Notes under the pieces: model-generated
What the model was told of the DNA's origin: nothing
The model's input: the letters and a program-made list of their open reading frames with translations, nothing else
Database searches by the model: none
Position numbers and translations under genes: made by a program
NCBI GenBank assembly: GCA_000969725.1
Contig: JXSR01S015558.1
From: Ophiothrix spiculata
Lineage: Eukaryota; Echinodermata; Ophiuroidea; Amphilepidida; Ophiotrichidae
Reading direction: 5' to 3' (one strand)
DNA length: 29,371 nt
In this document: positions 9,709 to 19,256 of the stretch, in pieces
Position numbering within the stretch: position 1 is the first letter of the stretch
How the letters are laid out: each line of letters begins with the position of its first letter

Positions 9709-10139
9709 GTTCTATTTGTGTGTTGATCACCATCAACATCAGGACATCATATCCAGTACGTGTATGAACCATTTTAGCCAAATCACTCGTGTTTGGGCTG
9801 TATTGTACATTTTAGGTATTGTTTGTTGATCACCTTCTTTATGAATTAATAACTTATATGCACTTAACCTTTTTTGGCAAAATCACCCATGTTTGGGTGT
9901 TTTGTTTTGTTTTGCTGATTTTCAGTTAGGCCTTCTTAATTGATCTTTTTCGAGAAACACAATGAACATGATGAAGATATGATACACAGATTAACACTGT
10001 AAAATGCAGTAAAGTAAAATTGACAAGTTTGAATGAATAAAGAATATGAAATTGAATTTAAAAAATCCTGGTAGTCTGTAATAAAAGGGATGAACTTGAA
10101 TCCTGATATCCTGGATGTCTGTCAACCATGATGGCAGCC

Positions 10140-10462
10140 CGAGGGGAGCTCGGGGTGGGGTAGTTTTCACCCATATCCATATACCAAATATCCCAAATTT
10201 TGAGTCAAATTTAATCAAAAACCACATTTTTTCTGCCCAAATTTGCACTATTTTGGCAAAATTGTCTTAAGTTTTGAAAAGAAATGTAAAAATTTGCGCC
10301 ATTTGTTGCAATTCTTAGAAAATTTTGAAAAATGAACCCATCAAAATACCACATTTTGGGAAGAACAAGGACCAATTGAAATACCAGAGAGCCTGATTTT
10401 GCTACCCAAATTTGTGGCATGTCCCCATAATCCCTTTTGTACTAAGTACCCCTCCCCCCCTG
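10140..10462. mobile_element. Short DNA transposon with GC-rich tips, family G (copy 1)
   Basis: A perfect 10-bp direct repeat, GATGGCAGCC, lies at 10130-10139 and 10463-10472. This suggests a target duplication of 8-10 bp (the exact tip is ambiguous by two bases). The tips are G-rich at left (GAGGGGAGCTCGGGGTGGGG) and C-rich at right (CCCCTCCCCCCCTG). The interior matches 23581-23934, for example AACCCATCAAAATACCACAT and GCAAAATTGTCT / GCAAAATTCTCT. The minus-strand frame at 10211-10420 stays open in both copies. Confidence 0.8.
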
Positions 10463-10472
10463 GATGGCAGCC

Positions 10473-10894
10473 TGCCCTTAAATTCTGCCACATATGGAAA
10501 ACTAACACAATGGTTGAAATTTAAGTAGCCATATCAGAAATTATCAAGCTTGACTGATCCCCAACTAAAGCAAGCAAATATAGTCAAGCGCTCCATACTC
10601 CAAACCAATTCAAGCAGCACTTGAGTCAAGCAGCCGCGCTGTGATACCCCATCCATCCAGCCAGTCAAGCGATTTCTTATATACGCGAGTCTCAGGTGGC
10701 ATCAGTGTTATGATGACGACAGTGGTGACGATGATGCGGAGTGTCGTTGTCTCGTATCGCATGCAATTAAGCGACAAGGCGTGAGATTGTGGTATCATTG
10801 CTAGCATGTGTTAAATCTCAGTACACATTAGTCACACATACAAACTGGGATTGCAGATGGGCTGGGCTGTCTTGCTGATTTGCACTGATTTTTT
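10473..10894. other. Gene-free stretch with a CpG-bearing patch
   Basis: 10610-10800 is visibly richer in G, C and CpG than its flanks (CAGCCGCGCTGTG, ATACGCGAG, GATGACGACAGTGGTGACG). A 65-codon minus-strand frame (10610-10807) matches nothing I know. A regulatory element or lost exon is possible, but neither is shown. Confidence 0.4.
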
Positions 10895-11965
10895 TGTTTT
10901 TAAATTTTGATTTTTTTTAATCAGTAAGTTCACTTTCTATACTTTGTCTAATATTATAAACTATATCCTGCAGATGTATGTATTCAAAATTTGAATCAAA
11001 GATTTATTCTAAAATGTCATTATATGAGTGCTCTAAATATTTCTCTTGTTCTACTTTTTTTTTTGAAATTTTGATTTTTCAGTAACACTTTCTATACTTT
11101 GTCTTATGTTATAAACTATATGTATCCTGCAGAAATATGTATTCAAAATTTGAATCAAAGGTTTATTCAAAAATGTCAGTGCTCTAAATATTTCTCTTGT
11201 TTTTACTTTTTTTTTTTGATTTTTTTAATCAGTAACACTTTCTGAAAAAATATGTATTCAAAATTTGAATCAAAGGTTTATTCAAAATTGTCAGTGCTCT
11301 AAATATTTCTTTTGTTTCTACTTTTGTTTCTTTTTCTTTTTTGAAATTTTGATTTTTTTTAATCAGTAACACTTTCTATACTTTGTCTAATATTATAAAC
11401 TGTATCCTGCAAAAATGTGTATTGAAAATTGGAATCAAAGGTTTATTCAAAAATGTCAGTGCTCTAAATATTTCTCTTGTTTCTGCTTTTTTGTTGTTGA
11501 AATTTTGATTTTTTTAATCAGTAACACTTTCTATGCTTCGTCTAATATTATAAACTATATCCTGCAAAAATGTGTATTAAAAATTTGAATCAAAGGTTTA
11601 TTTAAAAATGTCATTACATGAGTGCTCTAAATATTTCTCTTGTCTGTAATTTTTTTTTGGATATTTTAATCAGTAACACTTTCTATGTTTTGTCTAATAT
11701 TAAACACTGTATCCTGCAGAAATATATATTCAAAATTTGAATCAAAGGTTTCTTCAAAATGTCAGTATATGAGTGCTCTAAATATTTCTCTTGTTTCTAT
11801 TTTTTTATATATTTTTTTTTTTTGAATTTTACTCAGTAACACTTTCTATGCTTCATCTATTATTATAAACTATATCCTGCAGAAATATGTATTCAAAATT
11901 TGAATCAAAGGTTTATTCAAAACTATCATTATATAAATGCCCTAAATATTTCTCTTGATTCTATT
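10895..11965 (+). repeat. Tandem array of seven units, about 150 bp each
   Basis: The landmark CAGTAACAC (first copy CAGTAAGTTCAC) occurs at 10922, 11080, 11230, 11364, 11519, 11671 and 11834, with spacings of 158, 150, 134, 155, 152 and 163. Each unit continues with CTTTCTATACTTTGTCTAAT, TATCCTGCA, a near-palindromic ATTCAAAATTTGAATCAAAG, GTGCTCTAAATATTTCT and a T-rich spacer. The third unit has an internal deletion. Most length variation is in the T runs. It is a minisatellite-like array with no coding content. Confidence 0.95.
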
Positions 11966-12845
11966 TTTGCATAAAATAATGATCCGATTATGAACCATTT
12001 TGGTATGAAATAACCCCTTTGTACATGTTGAATGACATAACTTTAAGGCCTAGATACACTTTGTCATTTTTGTAGTCATTTTCATTCAGAATTTTTCTCA
12101 TGACGTTACATTTTCACCACTATGTTAAATTTTCATTCGAAATGAAAATTTTCATTTTGATTTTTTCTCATGATGTAAAATTGTTGCCATGGAGTAATAT
12201 GTTTGATCATTTATCAAAATATTCATGATGGTGAAATATTTTTTGCATCACAGCACATTTTGCAATGATTACTCATCTGTAGTATTTTGATAATTCATAG
12301 TACATTGCTTTCTTTGGTAAACGTTATTTTCAAACCACATTGTTTTCAATACCATAATTACCTTGGACTTTTCAATATACTGTGGTTTTTATTTTGAAGA
12401 AAATATTTGCTCAAGTGCTTCATATTCCTTCAATGAGAATCATTTTCATTTGGATTGTTTGTCACTGTCTTGATTTTTTATCATTCTAATTGGAGTTTTA
12501 GCGGATTATTTCGATCGATAATATTGACGGAAACTCAAGGTCTATATGCATTCAGTTGGCTGGATTTTACAATTGGTAAAAATGATACAAAGTCTATCTG
12601 GCACTTTAGTTATTCTCTTCTTTTTTAAATGGATTGGCAATTTTTCATTTGTATTTCAAACAAAAATACAATTTGCCTTTTCTCCAATAGTAACTTTTCT
12701 CCTAAATTTGCGTAAGTACTTTCAGCCAACTGATAACCTTAGATAAAGAGCAGAGACAATTTACAATAGATTAGAACTTTATTTAATTTTTATTATATTA
12801 ACCTTTAACTGTAATATATAAAAGATTACAAATTTATTTTCTGTG

Positions 12846-12902
12846 TGTTTGTGGTTTTTGTTTTCCATATTTTTAAATTATGGAAAATAAAAACCACAAA
12901 CA
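12846..12902. repeat. 24-bp hairpin with a 9-base loop
   Basis: The left arm TGTTTGTGGTTTTTGTTTTC (continuing CATA, 12846-12869) pairs with 12879-12902 at 23 of 24 positions. The exception would be a G-U pair in plus-strand RNA. The loop is 12870-12878. Pairing stops sharply at the outer ends. It may be a small foldback element or an RNA hairpin. The stem is shorter than a usual animal pre-miRNA and no expression evidence is available. Confidence 0.9.
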
Positions 12903-13471
12903 GGACTTAAAATTCCTATTTTGGATTTTAATAACTATACTTTCCAATGAATTATGAATAATACCTCCAAAAAAAGGAAATGAAATGCCAGTAATGTTAT
13001 TTCTATTTCTGCTAAACAATAACACCATTTGTTGCTTGTTTGTTTATCGAATGCGCCCCTTGTGTCTTTACAAATGAAATGTGATCCATCTTGGGTACTT
13101 TGCGTTCTCAATTTACACTAAGTATTTGATAACCAGTTATTTTTTATGTAATTAAAATGTGGAGTCTTCAGGCCTCTGTTTACAACTATTTATAGAGACT
13201 AGCCATAACTTTTTCTGCATTATTTACTTAAATATATGCATTTAATCTTCCCAGTAAACTTTGATAATTTGAAATTTATTGTGTGTCAGATTTAGTCCTT
13301 TTTTCAAAAGTATGATAAGGTTGTACTATAAGATCCTACAAATATAGGTACCCCAATCATGAAATTTGATTATTTTGACCGTTTAAAACGTGTCCCTTAA
13401 CTCTACATTTGAATCAAATCTTTAAAAATCACTTTATTTCTGCTTGCCAAAAATAGTCTAAAGGGACAAGC

Positions 13472-13491
13472 ATCTTTGTTGCAACAAAGAT
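13472..13491. repeat. Perfect 20-bp palindrome
   Basis: ATCTTTGTTGCAACAAAGAT is fully self-complementary. The flanking bases do not extend it. No function can be assigned. Confidence 0.9.
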
Positions 13492-13919
13492 TTTCCTTTT
13501 AACATTTTGATTTTAATGGTATCTCTGATTGTTTTATACAGAAATACTTTTCAAATATAAATGTTGATTATTATTAGGAGGATCACATCAACATTACAAC
13601 ATCTTATTTCAATCTCAGCCAGAATCACTCAGCACACCTATTTAAACACATAAATTCTTAATATAGCCTAAGCCTAGCATTTCCATCAGGTTAAGCTTAC
13701 ACAACATCTCTCCATGTTTTGTCCAATATAGCCCTAGCTAGGCCGGGCTTAAGTACATGTAACCGCTATCTGACTTGCTATATTACAATTCTCATGCATT
13801 TACTAAGCTTATCCAAACAAAGTATGTTATGTCCATCTAACATGCAGCATAGATCATGCTGCCCCATGACGGCCAGCCGACGAGCCACATGCATCACGCC
13901 TCGGATACATCATGCTTAG

Positions 13920-14040
13920 GTATACACAGTCACTTTCAGTCGGTAATCAGAGCCGGGCAGTGGGATCACATTGCTGTTGTGTACACATTGGTATCTCATT
14001 GCTCAGACCGAGACGTGACTTTCACATGGCAAGTTGACGG
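13920..14040 (+). other. Possible exon fragment with laminin-G-like reading
   Basis: In the frame open at 13856-14065, the segment reads HFQSVIRAGQWDHIAVVYT and, after 10 residues, VTFTWQVDG. The pattern G-x-W-x-H-I-A-V-V-Y followed by a strand ending in (V/Y)-D-G is what LamG / concanavalin-like domains show. The stretch is more GC-rich than its surroundings. Possible splice acceptors are the AG at 13918-13919 or 13928-13929. No convincing donor is seen before the tandem repeat begins at about 14041. Only about 40 residues are involved, so chance is a real alternative. Confidence 0.25.
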
Positions 14041-14291
14041 CTCTAAATCCTCCTTATTACACTGAAATCACATAACAAAATGTGTTGAAAAATTCAGGGG
14101 TTTGGGCACTTACATGAATGTTGGAACTTCCATATTAGTAATCCTGTCTACTAAATCCTCAGGAGTACCCTTAATTATTACTGAAATCATCATACCAAAA
14201 TCATCCAAAATGTTGCCAAAAATCAGAGAGTTGTGGACACTCCATTGTGTCAAAGGTATGCTTTTGCATGCCAGACAAGGGATATGGTCCC

Positions 14292-14633
14292 TTAAAGGAG
14301 CTTAGTACCGATTTTTCAAAATTTACTTGTCAATGTCATATGAAAGATGACCACTCAGGCCATCTAAATTTCAAATTTTAGCTGAATCAGTCAAACAATT
14401 TTGATTTTATGGGCAGCTTATTTTGTATTTCAGAGCTGCTAGATATGTTACTATGTGAATTAATTATGGTTACCATAATTAGACACATTTTAATATATAT
14501 ATCTAAAACAGAACATATATAGCTCAGCCGTGAAATTTCACATGGGTTGTGAGAAACATTTGAGAGATATTTTGGTACCCAAATCTCAAAAAGTTTGAAA
14601 AAAAGTTGAGGCAATCGGACCATGCTCCTTTAA
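14292..14633. mobile_element. TTAA-target MITE, family A (copy 2, complete)
   Basis: The left tip is TTAAAGGAGCTTAGTACCGA. The right tip, reverse-complemented, is TTAAAGGAGCATGGTCCGAT; 16 of 20 positions match and TTAA lies at both ends. The interior is collinear with 2266-2600, including the near-palindrome at 14461-14481. The 342-bp body lacks a transposase. The minus-strand frame 14387-14623 corresponds to the one in the other copy (both read MVRLPQ, then FFKLFEI, then VPK). Confidence 0.88.
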
Positions 14634-14697
14634 TAAGCGTGTTTTTGTAAACCCACATATCAAAGTTTCAAAAGTGTGTCATCTTTATACTGCAATA

Positions 14698-14951
14698 AAG
14701 TGGCATAACAGGAACATTTTGCAGGTCATTTTTTCCCAGCACGTCGTTGGTTTTTTGTATGTGCAGACCAAAAACAACGCAAAAAAGGGGGCTCATTGGT
14801 CCCACTTTTAGATTTTCCCTGCTAGATTTTCAATTTAACCCTTTTCTCTCTTCCTCATTTACTCTTATTTTACCAGGTTGGCATAAATTTCCTGGTAAAA
14901 ATCTTCAGGTGTGGCAGCCTGCACCACCTACCCCCATCTGTTACACCACTG
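14698..14951. mobile_element. Possible hAT-like MITE
   Basis: The left end AAGTGGCATAACAG and the right end, reverse-complemented CAGTGGTGTAACAG, match at 11 of 14 positions. A CAGTGGTGTAAC-type tip is common in hAT elements. I cannot find an 8-bp target duplication at these exact borders, so the left border is uncertain. Confidence 0.4.
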
Positions 14952-15292
14952 GTTTTTGTATTCCAGTGTGTCAGAGGTGTGTTTTTGTAAAACAAGCTTG
15001 GTTGTGGGCACTTGATAAATGTGTTTTTGTAAACCAATGTATCAATTCTCAAAAGGGCTCCCTCCTTACATACTGAAATCACACAAAATGTGGTGGCAAA
15101 TTCAGGAATTGTGGACACTAAATGTATTAATGTTTTTCTATTTTAATATACCAAAGAGGCAAAGGTGTAAAAAGCGCTCCCCCTCGTTATTTCACTGAAT
15201 TGACATTCAAAAATGAGTTGCAAGACTCATGGATTCTGGGCACTTTAATACATGTTTTTGTAATCAAGTGTATTTTTAAAAAATCTTACAAG

Positions 15293-15626
15293 CAGGGCCG
15301 TAAAAAGGCATGTAAGCCAAGGGGGGGGGGGGCAAACACATTTACCGTCCCAAAATTCATGTTTCGGCCTGATGTATATACCGTCAATTTGTTTGTAATG
15401 TACGCGTAGCGCCCAAATATTTTGCTATTTTCAGCCAAAAATCTATATAAAACCTTGATATTTGTGCTAAAATTGGCTTGTTTTGACTAAAACTTTACGG
15501 GACTGTAATCTCGGGACAGTAAAAGTAGTAAAATATCGTCCTGATATTTTGATATTTGTCCCGCTTTTTCGAGCCAGGAGGGGCAAGTGCCCCCCTGAGT
15601 GTGCCCCCCTGCTTCATACGGCCCTG
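15293..15626. mobile_element. Non-autonomous hAT-like DNA transposon (family 3)
   Basis: The TIRs are CAGGGCCGTA and TACGGCCCTG, a perfect 10 bp. The flanks are CTTACAAG (15285-15292) and CTCACAAG (15627-15634), an 8-bp duplication with one mismatch. A run of 12 G at 15321-15332 follows the left tip, and C-rich blocks precede the right tip. It interrupts the degenerate tandem array. Overlapping frames on the two strands (15495-15767 minus, 15556-15777 plus) cross the border and are not genes. Confidence 0.9.
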
Positions 15627-15815
15627 CTCACAAGCTTCCTTAGGATATACTGAAATTATGTATAATAGGCCTAAAATACATTTTGTAATCCAAACTATCA
15701 AATCCTCAAAGACAACTCCTCCTAACATTGAAATTATTTCAAAAAAACTTGTGTTTAAAACAATCAACAGATTTTAAGCACTTTTGTATACAAATTTTTG
15801 TAAGTCAAGGCCATG

Positions 15816-16555
15816 TAGAATAAATAATTTGTTTCTGTTAACATGGTTTTTAAAATTTTGGCAGGAATGAAGGGTGCAACTATATTTTACCAAGAAAACT
15901 TATGCTTTTAAAGTTTGGGATGGAAAGAAGGGATTTTTTTTTTGTTTATGCAAAAATTGTATCACTTACAAACAACTTGATATGAATTTTCAAGTCAACA
16001 TTTTAAAGTCAACAATAACTACCTCAACCAAGTTCTGAACATCTGATAAGTTGAAAACCTCATCGGTTCTCAAAAACTTTCTGTAAGGTGGCCATCTCTT
16101 GACACCTTACCAAATGGGGAAAAGTAGGGCGATGAAGAAATATTTCAATTTTTTTAAACTGAGAGAATTTTTTTCTTTAGGGTGTATTTCTTGGGAAGAG
16201 AAATTTAATGGAAACAAACATACTGTTCTACTTGACCCAATAAATTAAACCTTAAAGGTTTTTTTTAAATTCAACAAAATATCATCTTATTTCTTTTGTT
16301 TATTTTCATCTTCTCTTCAAATATCATGGAAAGATAGTCAATTTTAAAATTGAAGTTATGTGCAAAAAAAAATAAAATTTCTAGTTACAAATCATATTTA
16401 TTTGCTGCTCAATAAAAATCTGTTTTTATGATATTGTTTCTCTTTTTTACACACTTTGTTGTAATAAGTAGGGAACGTTTTAGCCATTTTTGTTGGAATG
16501 TTGTGGTCGATGTTGATTTCAAATACATTTTATGCTTTAAAACAAAGGTGAAATA
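15816..16555. other. Gene-free AT-rich stretch
   Basis: Long A and T runs, no paired ends and no open frame of note. Confidence 0.55.
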
Positions 16556-16831
16556 GGATGAAAAATAGTCGGCCTCAAAACAAAATTTTTGCTACCAAAC
16601 ATTTGGTTGTGACGTCAAAATGACGAGTGACTCCAAATAAAATAACTTCAACACCGAGTTGAGACCAAATAAAATTTTGGCTAGATTGCACATGTATTGA
16701 ATTGCCATAAACATTGCACCAAATGTTTGTTACCGAATCATACTTTAACTTCGATGGCAAATATTTGATGACGTCACAACCAAATGTTTGGTAGGGAAAA
16801 TTGTGTTTGGAGGCCGACTATGTTTTCACCC
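16556..16831. mobile_element. Long-TIR MITE, family H (copy B, complete)
   Basis: The long inverted ends run GGATGAAAAATAGTCGGCCT on the left, then TTTTTGCTACCAAACATTTGG and TGTGACGTCA. The right end mirrors these as TGACGTCACAACCAAATG, TTTGGTAGGGAAAA, GGAGGCCGACTATG and TTTTCACCC. The flanks read ATA on both sides, a possible 3-bp duplication. Long TIRs, GGCC-bearing tips and a 3-bp target site would fit PIF/Harbinger, but the assignment is tentative. Each TIR carries a TGACGTCA palindrome, the sequence of a CRE site. Confidence 0.85.
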
Positions 16832-18236
16832 ATATAGATAATCGTCTTAAAGTATCTTTGATGAGGTGCAAAATTATCCTCTAGGAATTACAAACTCCAC
16901 TGTTTTTTATGAATAAGAAATTCAATTATTTTTTTGGAAATAAAAAGAAATAGAAAGCCTCATATTATTTTATTCTAGATTAACTTTCACTACAAATATT
17001 CTAAACAAATATTTTGTTTTATTTGTTTTATTGATATCTACAAAGTTTGCATAAGCAAGTGTCTTCAAATCAAACTTGAAGATGATTTCAAAATCATTTT
17101 TCTTTCCAAACTGCAAATTGTTTAACCATTTAATAACAGCACATTACAAATATCCTTTACGTATATCAAGTTTTGAAAAAAATTTCGATCTAATTAGTAC
17201 ATTTGATAAAATAAAACATAACATAGGAATTGAAATTTGAAGAAATGATTTTCAGAAGGAAAAAAACAAAAGATGGATTCCTATTTCATCAAATTCAAGA
17301 ATTTTTTTTGATAAAAATGAAAGACAAGAAATTTGAAGACTTAGAAATATTCATTTTCTTGTCATCTTTGAAAGGGTTAAAAAAGATAATAGGATTCATA
17401 GAAATCGAAGATGTCGTGTCAATCCCCGGAGACAGATCGGAAAACAAATCCTAATTGTCAATCTTTGCCCAAACCCTTGTTTTCATCATTAAGCCCGTAT
17501 CAGTAAGAAAGAACGGCGTGCCTGAAGCTTGTGTACTCACCGAGCGCTAGTTTTTCTATCCCCAAGCTTTTCAATTAGGCCTTGGGCACCGTTCTTTCAA
17601 ATGGTGTTCTTTTTCAACAGTTTGTATTTACCGCGTCTGATAAGTAGGTTTTTAGGCAAAGTTTATTCATCAAAAATCAGCTATAATAATTTTTGCTGAA
17701 AGACAATCTGGAGTTAAAAGTTTTTTTGTTTGGTTAACAAAACGTTTATTCCCGTGTTAACACCATGCAACCAGTTTGTAAGAATATCATCTTGAATAGA
17801 TGGATTACTATAGCTTAAAGAGATGCAAAAAGGAGATCAAAATGATGAAAAATTGTTACATATCGTAACATGTGTGGAACAGATGTAAGACTTAATTCCT
17901 TCTTTTCCCCTGTCTCTCTTTTTTATGACACAGAAAAACAAATGTGAGACAACGGGCTTAGGTTTTGTGATAATTCATTTCCTATATATATTGCCCAAGT
18001 CCATAATTTAAAGGTCTTAAAATGCAAAATATCAATATCAAATTGACTTTCAAAATATGACATTTGTGCGTGTAATCATAATCCTTTTTTTGTCGGTATA
18101 TGTACAAAGATTATAGGTGAAATATGTTATGAAATTGACAAAGTGATCTTGATTTCATTTCTTTAGTTTTTAGTATCGTTGGTTTTTCTCTCTCCATAAT
18201 GAAGATGTGAAATCTTCCATCATTATTGGCATGGTA
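16832..18236. other. Gene-free AT-rich stretch
   Basis: The plus-strand frame 17230-17454 (74 codons) is lysine- and phenylalanine-rich as expected from AT bias, with no recognisable domain. A 10-bp inverted repeat, GAAAGAACGG at 17507-17516 against CCGTTCTTTC at 17589-17598, brackets a somewhat GC-richer 72-bp stretch. It may be a tiny foldback element. Confidence 0.5.
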
Positions 18237-18782
18237 CACGCTTAGAAATGCCTAGTTGTTTTTTTGACTAGAAACCCCAGCCAAATTATTTTTACTTGAA
18301 TCTGATCAGTTTGACTAGACATACATGTCATTTTTGTCCCCGTCTTAGACCTTTTCAAACAGCGATCGGAAAACTTCCGAAAACACATGGTCACGTGCCA
18401 CAGCAGTTGCAGTCGGCAGACGACGATGAAAACAAAAAATGATAGTACCGTAAAAGTGCATGTAAAAACAGCAACGTTCCTCGTTGTTGGAAACATACTG
18501 TATACTTCTGTAGAAGTGACGAACTTTGTCAAAAGATAAGGCACTGAGGTACTGTTTATTTCCAGAAACAATCGGAAAGCGTTCGGGTAACTTCGGAAAA
18601 GGTCGGTTTGAAAAGGTCTATACAAAAGTTTCAACAATCCTGTTGACCAGGTATTCTAGTCAACATCTGACTAGATTACCTTAGTGAAAATGACTAGAGT
18701 CTAGTGAGCTCTTATTGCACCCAGCAATCTAGTCAATTTTGACTAGTTTCTGGTCAAAAGTGACTAGGTATTTTTAAGAGTG
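18237..18782. mobile_element. MITE with subterminal GACTAG motifs, carrying a nested element
   Basis: The left end is CACGCTTAGAAATGCCTAGT. The right end, reverse-complemented, is CACTCTTAAAAATACCTAGT; 16 of 20 positions match. The hexamer GACTAG (either strand) occurs at 18266, 18313, 18656, 18669, 18692, 18729, 18741 and 18762, all outside the nested element 18346-18620. Repeated subterminal hexamers are typical transposase-binding arrays in CACTA- and hAT-type elements. The CAC tip would fit CACTA, but no clear 2-3-bp duplication is seen. Without the nested insert it is about 270 bp. Confidence 0.72.
18346..18620. mobile_element. TA-flanked MITE nested in the 18237-18782 element
   Basis: TAGACCTTTTCAAAC (18346-18360) and GTTTGAAAAGGTCTA (18606-18620) are perfectly inverted. 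The match continues imperfectly through CGGAAAACTTCCGAA and CTTCGGAAAAGGTCGG. TA at both extremes suggests a Tc1/mariner-type target. It is more CpG-rich than its host element. The minus-strand frame of 131 codons at 18242-18637, the longest in the window, runs through this insert and both junctions and is therefore not a real gene. Confidence 0.8.
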
Positions 18783-18840
18783 ATACTTGTTAGTCTTCCC
18801 TTGAGTGGGGAGTGTGATACAGGGCATTGGGCTTGTAAGC

Positions 18841-19256
18841 TTAAGGTGTCTGGTCCATGATAGATCTGACTGAAATTTTCTGTTAAAAATCGGCATGAAT
18901 AACATTTTATCAATAAAGAAACCTATTTTTTAAATAACAATCTCGTTTTTTCTTGCGAGACAGTTTAAAAATTGCATTTTTGGAGCTTTTGGGGAAAAAT
19001 TAGTACTGGGGGGTCTATGGGCAATTTGGCAAAAGTGACATTATTAAGTGTTGATTAAAAAGCTTCCCACAGAAATTTTGTGTCAATATTTTCACAAAAT
19101 TTGCGCAAAAGTATATTCTTTTAATTAATAAAACAAAATGTGGGGGTCACCGACATATTTTTCACAAAAAATGAGAAATTGTGACATTTTTTGGCTTCAA
19201 AACACTTGCGAAATCAAAACTAGTGTGTACCAATACGCGTGGGCCAGATACCTTAA
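18841..19256. mobile_element. TTAA-target MITE, family D
   Basis: The left tip is TTAAGGTGTCTGGTCCA. The right tip, reverse-complemented, is TTAAGGTATCTGGCCCA; 15 of 17 positions match. TTAA lies at both ends. The interior contains GTGGGGGTCACCGACATATT followed by TTTCACAAAAAATGAG. A similar block appears twice in 28690-28985. There is no coding frame. Confidence 0.78.

Larger units (their letters stand above)
9070..9935 (+). repeat. Degenerate tandem array, ~102-bp unit, interrupted by insertions
   Basis: The core (A/C)AAATCAnnCATGTTTGG-like word is placed with its ATG/GTG at 9246, 9348, 9789 and 9889. The spacings are 102, 441 and 100. Removing the 334-bp insertion at 9371-9704 turns the middle spacing into 107. 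A second landmark, GATCACCTTCTTTATGA, occurs at about 9089 and 9829, with variants near 9290 and 9726. An outlying related unit is near 8154. The function is unknown. Confidence 0.75.
11966..13718. other. Gene-free AT-rich stretch
   Basis: No coding gene or transposon ends are recognised apart from the hairpins listed separately. At 12127-12151 an 11-bp stem (AAATTTTCATT, loop CGA) lies between two copies of a TTCTCATGA(C/T)GT word (about 12096 and 12166). Confidence 0.5.
14041..15815 (+). repeat. Degenerate tandem array, roughly 110-bp unit, interrupted by MITEs
   Basis: Recurring words in constant order are ACTGAAATCACA or a variant (14060, 14180, 15073, 15651), AATTGTGGACACT / GTGGGCACTT (about 14225, 15005, 15109, 15235), GTGTTTTTGTAAACC (14640, 15020, with variants 14980, 15255) and TATCAA...TCAAA. 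Units are strongly diverged. The array is split by the elements at 14292-14633, 14698-14951 and 15293-15626. The frame at 14747-15076 (109 codons) crosses array and insert and is not a gene. Confidence 0.65.

Noticed and set aside
10930..11965. CRISPR-like array
   Set aside because: Units are ~150 bp and similar throughout, with no short repeats separated by unique spacers, and the genome context is eukaryotic.
14747..15076. 109-codon plus-strand frame
   Set aside because: It spans a probable MITE and units of a tandem array; the repeated CVFVxQ-like words come from the tandem repeat.
18242..18637. Longest open frame of the window (131 codons, minus strand)
   Set aside because: It runs through both junctions of a nested MITE and the outer element's left TIR, has no domain, and is explained by chance.
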